NCBI GenBank assembly: GCA_020310875.1 | Contig: CM035441.1 | Location: forward strand, 91,702,495 to 91,766,494 | Source: Ceratopteris richardii | Lineage: Eukaryota; Streptophyta; Polypodiopsida; Polypodiales; Pteridaceae | Direction of reading: 5' to 3' | DNA length: 64,000 nt | Shown: positions 31,630 through 42,779 of the stretch, piece by piece | Numbering within the stretch: position 1 is the first letter of the stretch | How the letters are laid out: the number at the start of each line of letters is the position of its first letter | Notes under the pieces: generated by a model | Databases searched by the model: none | What the model was told of the DNA's origin: nothing | What the model saw: only the letters and a program-made list of their open reading frames with translations | Position numbers and translations under genes: made by a program

Positions 31630-34600
31630 TCACTCCACAAAAGGAAGTAAGCCCAAAGCTTTGCGGAAAGCTTCAAACTTCTCCCTAGGCAGAGCCTTCG
31701 TGAAAAGGTCTGCAATGTTCTCCTGCGTGGGCACATATGCCAAGCTGATCTCCCCAGCAGAGAACCTCTCCCTGACATAGTGATAATGCACCTCAATGTG
31801 CTTAGTGCAAGCATGGAACACAGGGTTCCTCGCAACTGCCAATGCGCTCTGACTGTCAGTGAAGATGGTGGTGGCAGAAGACTGGCCAACACCCAAATGA
31901 GCCATAAGGCGTCTGAGCCACACACACTCAACAGTCGCTGTGAAAGCTGCCCTATACTCAGCCTCACAACTGGAAGTGGCCACAGTAGGCTGCTTCTTGC
32001 TCAACCAAGATATACATGAGCTACCAAGCATGAAGCAAAAACCACTAGTGGACACACGAGTGTCATAGCAACCAGCCCAATCTGAGTCAGAAAAAGCATA
32101 CAAATCTGGCGGTAGTGATCCCCCCTTGGGATAAAACAACCCAAGAAGCCGAGTACCACTCAAGTAGCGAAAGATGCGCTTAACCGCTTTCCAATGCGTG
32201 ACTCCTGGGCAATGCATAAACCTGCTCATCTGTGAGATAGCAAACTGAATATCTGGCCGAGTAATGCATAAGTAAATCAAGCATCCAACAGCCTGCTGAT
32301 AGAGAACAGCATCAAATGCATCTCCAACATCATGAAGACTCAATCGTAAACCTGTCTCCATAGGAGTGGCAATAGGCTTACAGTCTTCAAGGCCAAAACA
32401 CTGCAATAATGTGTCAATATATTTTGTTTGACACAAAGCCATTCCACTATCAACGTGCATAAATTGAATGCCCAAATAGTGATGCAAATGCCCCAAATCA
32501 GACATCTCAAATGAGGCATGCAAATCAGCCTTAAAATCAGCAATATGTGTCTCAATAGGACCAGTGAGCAGCATGTCATCAACATAGACAACAATGATCA
32601 AAAGCACATCATTAGCACGTTTAACATATAAGGTGCTTTCAGTTGGACTGTTCTCAAAACCATGTGCAATCAGATAGGCATGTATCTTCTCATACTAAGC
32701 ACGTGGTGCTTGCTTTAAACCATATAATGCCTTCTTTAACCTGCAAACCTGGTTTTCATGCCCTTTATACACAAAGCCACGGGGCTGAAAAACATACACT
32801 TCTTCATGCAAGTCACCATTCAGAAATGCTGTTTTAATGTCCAACTGATGTACATTCCAACCATGATGGGCTGCAAGTGCACAAATGCTCCGAACAGTAG
32901 TCATACGGCATGTAGGTGCAAAGGTCTCATCAAAATCAATGCCTCTTTCCTGTGCATAACCCTTTGCAACAAGCCTAGCCTTATACCTATCAACTGTACC
33001 ATCAGGTTTACGCTTCAGCTTGTATACCCACTTAGTGCCAATGGCCTTCTTGCTAGGAGGCAAGTCACATAACGACCATGTACCATTCTCCATTATAGCA
33101 TCATATTCAGATTGCATAGCAGCCATCCAATTTTCTGAACTTTTTGCTTCATCAAAAGAAACAGGCTCATTCTCATCATAGAGACTAGATGCAGCCATAG
33201 CATAGCAATCTGATGCAAAGGAGGCACTATGAGAGCCTGAACGAGTACGATATGACAAAGGTGCATCTAATTTGCTGTCACACAAAGTGTACACCAGCCA
33301 TTTTGGCATAGTTTTTGCCTGCTCAATATCATCTCTCTCATCAACAAGTGCATCATGTAAATCTGCATAAGAAATGGAATGATCTACATCATCATATGAA
33401 ACCTGCAAAGGCTGAGAAGTTGCCTCATTAGGACCAGCACTAGCCTGTCCACCTGAAAAAAGAGGCATCAAAGTACCATACATGTCTTTGGAGCTAACAG
33501 ATGTCTCCTTAGTACATGAAAGCAATGGCTGAATATCATCTTCTACAAAGACAACATCACGACTAACCAAAATGCGTTTAGTCTGTGGATGATACAGACG
33601 ATAGCCTTTACTTTCAGAACTGTACCCAACAAAAATACATTTTACTGCCTTATCATCCAATTTTCTGCGATGTTGTTCATGCACTAATGCATATGCCAAA
33701 CAACCAAAAACACGCAGATGAGCAACAGATGGCTTGCGGTCATGCCAAGCCTCATATGGAGTGATAGACTGCAACACTTTAGTGGGACACCTGTTCAGTA
33801 CATATGCTGCACACATGACAACCTCAAGCCAGAAACTATGTGGTAAAGCCTGACTTTTGACCATGCACCTCGCCATCTCCATGAGTGACCTGTTCTTTCG
33901 TTCAGCAACTCCATTCTGTTGAGGTGTATGCGGCACTGTACACTGGTGTTTTATCCCACGTTCAGCCAGAAATGCATTAAAATATGAAGACATATATTCC
34001 CCTCCTCGATCAGAACGGAGGGTGCCCATTTTACATGCTGACATATTTTCAGCCAAAACCAAAAACTGTTTGAAGCACATGAACACTTCGAACTTTGCTT
34101 TGAGTGGATATACCCATGCATGCCTGGAAAAATCATGAATGAAAGTCACGAAGTAAAGGTAATTTCCAAAAGAGGGTGTCTGCATAGGACCACAGACATC
34201 ACTATGTACAAGCTGCAATTTGTGCGTAGCCCGAACTGAACCATCTTTTGGAAAGGAAGAACGCTGCATTTTGCCCAAAATACAGCCTTCACAAACATGT
34301 TTTCCAGGTGCCTCAAGTTTGGGCAAAGAGGACACCAGTTTAGATTTCTGCAGGCGTAACAAACTAGCAAAATTCAGATGACCAAAGCGTGCATGCCAAA
34401 GCTTTGCATCTGACATAGCCTGAGAATCATGAACTGCACATGCCGAATCATTCACAGATCTTTCATAGTCTATGAGCTTATACAGCCCACGACATAAAAT
34501 GCCAGAAGCAATAATCACATCGCCATTTGAGAGATCATGGACTGTACACCTGTCATCAACGAATTTCACAACCAAGCCAATCTTGGCTAATGCAGAAACT

Positions 34601-34998
34601 GATAACAGGTTCTTTTTGATCCCTGGCACAAATAAAGCATCTGACAAAGTGAAAGAACTACCATCAGCAGTAGTCAGAATGATCTTACCAACTCCCATAA
34701 CAGGATAAGAGGAGTTATTGGCGCATGTGACAGTATTCCCTGTAGGGGCAGGCTTGAGTGAAGAGAAGAAACTGCGCTGCGAGGTAATATGTTTGGTCGC
34801 CCCAGTGTCAAAGTACCAAACATCTGAGTCTACTGCAGACATGCACTGATCATGAGAAGATGGGTCAAAACTGTAGACAGTAGTAAACGCCCATTCTTCT
34901 TCCTGCACAAGATTTGCAGACTCTGTTTTTGGTGTAGAGGCCTCTGCAACAACCATTCCAGCCTCTTTCTTCTTTGCCTCTTTAGCAGCCAGTTTTGG
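31630..34998 (-). pseudogene. Copia C pol region: PR, IN, RT, RNase H (fossil)
   Basis: Protease has the FDTGATKHI active-site region (about 34810). Integrase spans about 34420-33860, with HARFGHLN, the C-x2-C pair and the TPQQNGVAERKN block. RT spans about 33130-32430, with KARLVAKGYAQERGIDFDET, QLDIKTAFLNGDLHEEVYV and YVDDMLL (about 32587). RNase H spans about 32110-31690, with SDSDWAGC, ATSSCEAEYRAA and ENIADLFTKALPR. The order PR-IN-RT-RH defines Ty1/copia. Sequence identity to the other three copies is high throughout. Confidence 0.92.
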
Positions 34999-35009
34999 AC
35001 AGTTCTTTA

Positions 35010-35909
35010 TAATATGATCATTTCCTTTACAGTACTTGCAGAACAATTTCTGCTTTTCTGATTTCTTCTCATCTTTATCCTGGTTATTCGATTGTGCAGC
35101 ATTTGCAGATTTCTGCTTACTATTAGAAGAGCTCCATTTTCCTTTGCCCTTCTGACTAGCCAGGAAAGCTTGATCTGCAACACGCATAATGGACCTGTTC
35201 TGCCTGGACTGATCTTTCTGGACTGATCTTCCTGCAACAGAACAGAGACTAATTCCTCAAATGACAAGGCATTCGGATTGCCTTTCATCATCAACCGAAG
35301 AGTAGAGGCAAAACTCTGATATGAATCAGGAAGACCATTCAGAAGAGTCTGCAAAAGTGAGCTATCTGGTATAACCTCATCAGCAGAAATCAATTGTTCC
35401 TTTAGGTCTTTGATCTTTGTAAGAAAACTATCCATAGAATCACCTTCATTCATGTGCTCACTCTCCAACTGTTTTCGGAGGTAAGCAACACGAGCCTCAT
35501 TCCTAGCCTGGTACAAAGTGGTAAGTGTATCCCAAGCATCCTTTGTTGTTCTGCAAGAGCGAATGTGAGGAATAATGGCATGTTTGACAGACAAAGCTAT
35601 CAATGCATGTGCCTGGGCATCTCTGCCATCCCAACGAATCTGCTCTGCAGTAGGTGCAACAGAAACAGCAGCACAAACAGGAATCTGCGGAATATCATCT
35701 TCGACACCATCTTCATCAGCTCCAACACCTGTATTTGCAGTACCTGTCGTTAGAGGTGTAACAGGACGTCTTTCAACACCCTGCACAATGTTCCACAATC
35801 CTTTTGCAACCAGTACATGTCGCATCATATAAGCCCATAATGGGTAGTTGGTACCATCCATCTTATCCTCAACAACCAACATACGGAATACATCACTGCT
35901 TTCAGCCAT
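35010..35909 (-). pseudogene. Copia C gag region (fossil)
   Basis: Starts MAESSDVFRMLVVEDKMDG at 35909. It has a UBN2-like capsid region (about residues 60-200) and leads toward the CCHC knuckle CKYCKGNDHIIKNC near 35040-34998. Gag would form the element's particle and package its RNA. It is part of an element judged nearly whole, and no further reconstruction is made. Confidence 0.9.
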
Positions 35910-36250
35910 GGCCGGTGACTAAAATACCTTGATGCAGAAAATTGACTATATCTCAAAAAGTTGAACGGAACTGCCCAGAGAAGTTCTGCTAGACCTGTAG
36001 CAGACTTTGAGACGCTTAAACTGGCGAACAGAAACTGGTATATACCTTTGGCACGAAAGGATGAAATAGCCTGCACAAGTGCTGCGATAGTGCGTTCGGA
36101 GGCCGAAACGAGCTCAGATCGTGATTTCGGCACCACAAAATGAAGCTGTTTTGATCTCGGAAACACCCTGAGTATGCTCACCAAATTTCGTGCGAATCTG
36201 AGACTGCAAACGGAGGAGTGTCGACGGTGCCCTAGAAGAAGCGACAACCT

Positions 36251-36262
36251 GCTCTGATACCA
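36251..36262 (-). promoter_or_regulatory. Copia C primer-binding site, tRNA-Met
   Basis: The minus strand reads TGGTATCAGAGC two bases inside the 5' LTR, the initiator tRNA-Met primer site. Confidence 0.9.
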
Positions 36263-36264
36263 AT

Positions 36265-36495
36265 TGTTGGAGATAGACGTCTGCGGAAGCACGCGAACAA
36301 CACAAGGAAGAAGAAGAAGCTTGGAGCACAAACACACAATACTGAATGTATTACTAGAGAATGTACAAAGATAAGTAGTCCATTAGGGCAATAGGCGTAT
36401 ATACAAGCCGGGGGAAAAAAACCTCCTAAAGAGGGAAAAAAGTGCCCCGACGGTCCTAGAGTGTTCACACACATCACTACCTAAATATATCAACA
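36265..36495 (-). repeat. Copia C 5' LTR
   Basis: On the minus strand it runs from TGTTGATATATTTAGG to TCCAACA. GTATATACGCC (about 36397) is a TATA-like site. It differs from the other LTR of the element at seven positions. Confidence 0.93.
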
Positions 36496-37120
36496 CTCAT
36501 CTTCTTAGAAAATCAAGTAAATGGAGGGAGATGAAAAATTTGATCTCTATTTGTTTCTATTCAATTAGAAATTTGGATCGAAGAAGGGTTGATGTGTCAA
36601 ATTTCAAAATCTTTTTCATGTAGAAGGGGTAAAGCAAATAGGATCTCAAAAGGAATGTCAAATTTTGTCAAGATCTAACAAAGTAAATAATTAAATTTCC
36701 CCCAATGACAAAAAGAGAATGCTCTCAATGTTTTTCATAATAACATAATGAAGGAATCATTTTCAATCACATTAAGTATGAGGTCTTCTCATATGAGGGT
36801 ATCCTTTCTTATAAGAAAAAGGATGTATGGTTCAAATATCTAGGATGCAAAAGAGACTGATTTCTTTTGATGTGGTAAGATACTAAATATTTACATCATA
36901 TAAAATGAAAGCAAGGAGGTAATTAATAAGGAAATATACTAGCATTATATGGCATACCGAGTAAAATTTTTGATTGCTTAAATGCATGATGATGTCTCTA
37001 AATCCATTAGAAGAGGGAGGTTAGATTTGATGCTCTCTTTATATGCATAAATGAGGAAACTCTCAAGATACTTAACAATAAAAAGAATGAAAACAAACAA
37101 AATTTTGGTACCAATCACCA
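36496..37120. other. AT-rich spacer, no gene
   Basis: It starts with the right CTCAT TSD of copia C. No domain was recognised on either strand. Confidence 0.4.
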
Positions 37121-37640
37121 TGTTATAAACAAGCCACAAGGTTTCTTCGAAAACCCTATACACTAATGGCATACCCATTCTTGAATCCATCATGGATGTT
37201 CACGGGGGAATAGATTATGTGAGGGAGTATAAGAAAGACTTCATACTCATTAAGGTCAACCTAGATAATTCATATGACAATTTGTATTTGGAATTCGTCC
37301 TCCCATCCCTTCTAGACTTAGGCCTTGGTAGATGGTCGACTTGTATGGCCTCTACTTTGATAGGAAAGTCTAGAAGTAGAATGAACAATTAATGAAAACA
37401 TCCAACAAGGTTTTCAATTTTATCCTCTACGTTTTAATACTAAGATAGATGGAATTAACTTCTAAAATGCAAAAAATTAAAGGGATTACATTTCTAAAAT
37501 GTAAAAAATATTTGATCCTTATAATCATTGTGGATGATGTCAACAACCAAACTCTTGAAAAGAATCACTATGATAGAGAGCTTTGGGATCCTTAAAAACT
37601 TTTGTAAGGCCTCAAGCTCAAGATCAACACACACAACTAT
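37121..37640 (+). pseudogene. LINE (L1-type) RT fragment
   Basis: The plus strand has KKDFILIKVNLDNSYDNL (37225-37280) in place of the first catalytic block KxDxDKAYD, so the second catalytic Asp is altered. Then come a QQGFQFYPL-type block (about 37400) and VDDVNNQTLEKN (37530-37570) at the YADD position. It has several frame changes and ends at the boundary of the duplicated unit near 37628. The coding strand and motif order are clear; the family within L1 is not. Confidence 0.7.
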
Positions 37641-37759
37641 ACACTTAACATACACACAACATATATGTGGTCATGACCCCTCGTTCTGGAGGAAACAAAG
37701 ATGAACCCAAAAAGAAAAAAGACAAGGTCCCTTTTCGCAAAGAGGGTAACCATTGATAA

Positions 37760-39310
37760 TGTTATCACATCATTCAAACGCGAGGGGGTTGACAATCCCC
37801 TCTAGAGCGGTTATTATTGGCGAGTGGCCTTGGGATAATAGCCTAAACTCGGATTTCATATGTATTCAATAGATCAAAATCAATTGAGAGGACCTTCACA
37901 AACGACTCAAATGCATCTCTTCGACTCATGTGTGGGTTACCACTTCACACCTGAGAGGGGTCGGTGGCATAGCTATGAGAATAAACAACTTTTTGTTTGG
38001 AAGACTTATCAACTTCTGCGAGGATCCTAATCATTGATGGATGGCTACCTCCTTTGGGGGCCCACTCTAGCTCACCGTGGTCTCCATGTATGCTCCAAAC
38101 AAGGAGTCGGAGAGGATTGACACCTGGGTCTCTTTGGACTCTCTTTCCCACAACGTAATGATTTGCAGGGACTTCAACAGTGTGGAGGAACCTTCTGATC
38201 AATGGGACAATAGGGGGCGTACCATTGACAGTCAAGGAAAGGATATCTGAGATAAAATCAAGCTCCACCTAGACCTTGTGGATATTAAAAATAAGACTGA
38301 CTTCTCTTGGTGGAACCTCTAGTCTAGGAATGACTTGAGGAAGGCTAGACTTGATAGAAGTTATATTGCACAGAACATTATGCATGTGTGGGGCCAACCA
38401 ACCATCTCTCAATGCATAGACCTTGCTATCTCACACCACTACCCTTTTATTCTGACCTTCAAACCAATTGCCAAACGTAGGAAAGAACCTTGGTTTCATG
38501 CGTGTCTAATGTCATTCTCTTTTCCCTCTGTTCAACAAAAAATTACTCTGTTTTGGAACTCGCCATTCACCAATGGTGCCTCACCGGCCAAAAGTTGGAG
38601 GGTGGCGGTTGAGAAGACTCGGCAACTTCTGGTCATGACTCCTAGAGTGCTTCACAATGTTGGGCAAAGACAAAGAGAAAAGCTCTATCACATGCTATGG
38701 TTCCTTGAGGAGGAAGTGAGCAAAGGGAACTACCAATACCAAATGGAACTAAGAAGAATCAGAGGCATGCTTAGATACGAGGGAGAATTGCAAAGGAAAA
38801 ACTTGCAAGTATACTTTAAAGATTTGTGGGCAATTAAGGTCGACAAACCAACTAAAGAGATGTGTGGCATCCTCAAGAGGAAGCAAGCTATGGACTCTAT
38901 TCCCTTCTTGATTTGTTGTAATGGGGTGGAATGCAAAACGGAAGAAGAAAACAATGCTATTATTGTCAACCACTTCACTCAACTCCTCAAGGTATTAATG
39001 CCCCTTTCCCCCCATAGGTAGGCTTGCATGGCAACCATCTAGAGAGTCTGTCCCTTGAGAATACTGCATAATCTGAAGTCTATTATTGTCGTGCTTATTA
39101 TGGATAGTTAGATTCTTGAAGCCATCGATACACTCCCCAATGGGAAAAGTCTGAGCAAGACTTGGTTTTCCTTAAAATCGACCTCGACAAGGCCTATGAT
39201 AGGCTAGAATGGGACTTTTTTCTCCAATCTCTTAAATATCTCGGTTGTAGTAAAAAATTCACTAAGATGATTGCTACGCTGTTGGGGAACCTGTCGACAC
39301 AAATAAATAT
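37760..39310 (+). pseudogene. LINE I ORF2: endonuclease, linker, partial RT (unit 1)
   Basis: The endonuclease part (37760-38280) has SMYAPNKESERIDTW and CRDFNSVEEP (the GDFN site reads RDFN). An open frame of 228 codons (38335-39021) follows: ARLDRSYIA, then SHHYPFILTF, then WFHACL, ending in KTEEENNAIIVNHFTQ. The region of RT that should hold NWRPI is missing, and the frame resumes at 39162 with VFLKIDLDKAYDRLEWD. It stops abruptly at ININ (39310), where reverse-strand gag sequence begins. The RT motifs are those of LINE I at 2255. Confidence 0.8.
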
Positions 39311-40720
39311 CAACTCTCTGCACCTTGCTATCTCATCACTCTTTTCATCAGAAGAGTTGCTCAAGGCTACTAGTTCATTTATCACTTGCATATCTTGAGT
39401 TGCCTCTTCCGTCTCCACATCTTCAGGTAATGGATACCTTTTCCTCTTTATCAACTTTATAAAGCTATCCTTGAATTCAGGATTTGCTATAGAGAAAACC
39501 TGCTCCAAGGACATGGTCACTTGGATCTTTAATAGAATATCATTTAATATCTCTCTCGCATCGTTCTTCTTTTCTAGCTCGAAAATCAATACTAATTTGG
39601 GGGTCTTCTTCTTTTTCTTCTTCTTCTCTTTATCTTTTCTTGTATATTTTCCTTAGTCTCATGAGTCTTTTGAGTGAGCTCTTGTTCTTTCTCTTTCTCT
39701 TTACTTGGCTCTTGGATTTTGATCGGCCCAATTGGCCTCTTTCCCTCCTTTATTTCCTTCTTCTTTGCCTCTTTGTGAGAAGCAACATGGTCTTGAAATT
39801 GCACTCTCTTCTCAGGTTCTCTAACCTCCTCTTTAGCCTCTTTACTTTGCTTCCTTATTACTCTCCTCTCTCGCTCAACCTCTTCTTGGCTCTCATCCTT
39901 CTTCCTCTTTTCTCATATTGGCTATGTAAGAGCAGATGGAGAAGTGATCTACAGGAAACTTCTAGTCAGCCTTCTGCATGATCACGTCCTTAGCTCTCAA
40001 TAAATCCTCTTTAGACTAGGTTCTTTGAGGTTTTGATCTGATTGCATCTTGAGCTCCTTCCTCTAGCGGCTCTAACTCTGTTGCAGATGTGCTGGCATTA
40101 TTGCTCGATAAATTCTCATAAAGGTTCTTCATTCCTCCCTTCCCCCAGTTCATAGGTAGAGAAAGGCAGGTCCTGAAGTCATAGAGTTTCTTATCTATAT
40201 CTATCACCAATTCATGCTCTTTTGCTTGCTTTACCTCTTCACACGCGTAGGAAAAATGTTCCTATGCATCGCACCGTACACATATCTTTGCCCCTCCAAA
40301 CCCACTAGTTGCTCGTCTCTCAAATGGCCTAGTTTCTCTCTGAAATGTGGGTTGGACTGGTGGTGCAAGTGTCTGTTGAGCAACAGGCTGCATTAGAGGT
40401 GCAGGTTGAGGCATTACATAACTTTGCATGTTCGGAATAGGAATAACATTCCTTTGTATCACGTCTACATAACTAGTACTTGCCTGAGGGAAGTGGGGTC
40501 TTGATACCCCATAGAATAGACTTTATTATGTATGCTGGCCATTTCTCTAGACATAGACGTTTGCATTGACATCAAATTTTCTATTTTCCTGCTGAGGATC
40601 TCAAGTTGTAACTCTACTAGCGATCAAATTCTCTATTTGCCTGCTTAGGTTCTCAAGTTGTAAGATACCTTTTGACTGCTCTTCGATCTTCACTTTACGT
40701 CAAGTCTTCACGGCAAGATC
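39311..40720 (-). mobile_element. Gag-like fossil, probably Ty3/gypsy (unit 1)
   Basis: On the minus strand: a Pro- and Gln-rich part (PAPLMQPVAQQTLAPPVQP, about 40400), a CCHC-type knuckle region near 40280-40230, a charged Lys- and Glu-rich stretch (about 39800-39590), and VTMSLEQVFSIANPEFKD (about 39500), a motif seen near the gag-protease junction of plant gypsy elements. It is a fossil with several breaks. No pol or LTR follows; it ends at the LINE junction. The gypsy assignment is tentative. Confidence 0.5.
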
Positions 40721-40744
40721 TTTGCTTCATTTCACTTCCAATCA

Positions 40745-41225
40745 CGCAATAACCTAGAGAAAATCCGTAGGGGTAATGATTCACTTTGGGCCTTCAAAAA
40801 CTCCAACTCTTTACTTCATATAATCTCTCGAAAAGATCAACTCGAACCTGGAGAGAATCTGTGAGAGTAATGCTTCACTTCGGGTCTTCAAAAACTCCAA
40901 GTCTTTACTTCATATAATCCCTCAAAAAGATCAATGGGAACATGGATAGAAAATTCGTGGGGAAAATGCTTCATCAGGTCTCCAAATCTTTTCTTTACTT
41001 AATATAATCCTCCAACATCAATACCTAGAGAGAATCTGTGAGGTTAATGCTTCACTTCCGATCTTCAAAAACTCCAACTCTTTACTTCATATAATCTCTC
41101 GAAAAGATCAACCACAACCTAGAGAGGAAATCCGTGGGGAAAAATTTTTCATTTCGGGTGTTCAAATCTTTTTTTTACTTCATATAATCCTCCAACATTA
41201 ATACCTAGAGAGAATCCGCCATGTC
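40745..41225. repeat. Tandem array of units of about 85-95 bp (unit 1)
   Basis: Five units and a partial sixth each start ACCTAGAGAGAA or a variant, then carry AATGCTTCACTT, CTTCAAAAACTCCAACTC and TTTACTTCATATAATC. The units alternate between a longer form ending GAAAAGATCAA and a shorter form ending CCTCCAACATCAAT. The array is preserved at 45723-46200. Confidence 0.85.
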
Positions 41226-41829
41226 GCAAAAGAAAAACATCATTAGTACATTAAAAAACCAACAATAATTATACTTAATTAAAACAATGCCCCCCCCCTT
41301 TTCTCTATTTCTCTTGGTACCATTCAGCTTTGCTTTTTTTTTTATTCACTATATAAATGACACATTTTGGACCCATGCCTCATGTTCTCATTTCATCTTA
41401 CATCTCATTCCGTTACATGGTTCCATGGACCTATGGATGAAGTTTAGATTTTGGTTTGTAGATCGTTGATATCAATTACCATTCATTGCAAAACAAACTA
41501 CATGGTCATTCAATGCTTTACTTGATTATGGCCAAGCATAAGAATCTTTTTATGCAACCTAATGTTTTAAGCCTCGATTAAACTTTCATTCACTACCATG
41601 GTATGCGATCATGTTCAATACTTTTGGAGCATCTATTTTATTGAAAGTATAAAGTTCGAAGTTAAATCTTTTAAAAAATCCTTGTATTTTGCAATGGTAC
41701 CGATGCCATTAGTTCCAACAAAATATCTTCTCTCAGTCAAATTTCTCTGTCATCACAATCGATTTCATATTTGATTTAACTTCCTTACTCTATTTCCCAA
41801 TATCCTATTTTGCTTGATTCTCTCGTATA

Positions 41830-41831
<2 letters not shown>
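41226..41831. other. Spacer to the microsatellite zone (unit 1)
   Basis: Conserved in unit 2 (46200-46650 and 47610-47748). It contains CACTATATAAATGACAC (about 41347-41363), TATA-like on both strands. No coding signal. Confidence 0.5.
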
Positions 41832-41866
<35 letters not shown>

Positions 41867-42001
41867 CCGACTTTATCTGCCTGCACTATGAATTCCATTC
41901 TCTCTCGGATCTGAATAGTTGTGCCATCATGGTCTGCTCCGATTCTGTGTGATCGAAGCTATTCCCCTTTGCTCTGTCTTGTGGAGCAATATAGGACTAC
42001 C

Positions 42002-42045
<44 letters not shown>

Positions 42046-42183
42046 CACCGACTTTTATCTGCCTGCACTATGAATTCCATTCTCTCTCGGATCTGAATAG
42101 TTGTGCCATCATGGTCTGCTCCGATTCTGTGTGATCGAAGCTATTCCCCTTTGCTCTGTCTTGTGGAGCAATATAGGACTACC

Positions 42184-42217
<34 letters not shown>
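41832..42217. repeat. CT runs and a 175-180 bp tandem duplication
   Basis: Three CT runs (41832-41864, 42005-42041 and 42185-42217) separate two nearly identical segments of about 140 bp (41865-42004 and 42043-42184) containing CTGCACTATGAATTCCATTC and GGAGCAATATAGGACTACC. Near-identity implies a recent duplication, possibly by unequal exchange at the CT runs. Long Ser/Leu frames here come from the CT repeats. Confidence 0.9.
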
Positions 42218-42219
<2 letters not shown>

Positions 42220-42472
42220 ATTCTCTCTTTGCACTGAGCCATCCACCAACTATTGTCCCTTTCTACTATCGTGCTTCGTCCGCCATCTCGCTCTCTCTCT
42301 CTCTCTCGTGCCTACTCTCTCTCTCTTCACCTACCTACTCTCTCTCTATGTCTATCTCTCTCCCTCTATCTCTATGCAATTGACAACAACAAGGAGGATG
42401 TGGAACATCTTCCATCTCTCTCTCTACCGAATATGTATGTGCCTATGAAAACACAATAAAAACACTCAGTAA

Positions 42473-42595
<123 letters not shown>

Positions 42596-42779
42596 ACATG
42601 CACACACTTGCACTAGTCAACTCTCACACACACTAGCACAACTACATGCAAGCACACACACAACTATACACTTAACATACACACAACATATATGTGGTCA
42701 TGACCCCTGGTTTCGAGGAAAAAAAGATGAACCCAAAACGAAAAAAAACAAGGTCCCTTTTCGCAAAGAGGCTAACCAT

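Larger units (their letters stand above)
31325..36495 (-). mobile_element. Ty1/copia element C, youngest copy, nearly whole
   Basis: A reverse-strand copia element of 5171 bp with a 5-bp TSD, CTCAT (31320-31324 and 36496-36500). Both LTRs are 231 bp and differ at 7 sites by eye (about 3%). At assumed plant rates of 1.3e-8 to 2e-9 per site per year that is about 1 to 8 million years. It has a tRNA-Met primer site, gag, protease, integrase, RT, RNase H and a purine tract in the normal order. It looks nearly whole, with only about two or three breaks. It is the same family as 15624-18060, 18780-24859 and 58172-61121. Confidence 0.95.

Noticed and set aside
39471-39981. Plus-strand Leu/Phe-rich open frames as a membrane protein (also 44628-44897)
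   Set aside because: They are the complement of the Lys/Glu-rich gag fossil on the minus strand, where the recognisable motifs lie.
40745-41225. Regular repeats as a CRISPR-like array
   Set aside because: Repeats and intervening sequence are all similar to each other, so this is a plain tandem array; there are no unique spacers and the DNA is eukaryotic.
41919-42459. Open frames of Ser/Leu repeats in the CT-rich zone
   Set aside because: Their length comes from CT runs and the duplicated 140-bp segment; no protein family is seen.
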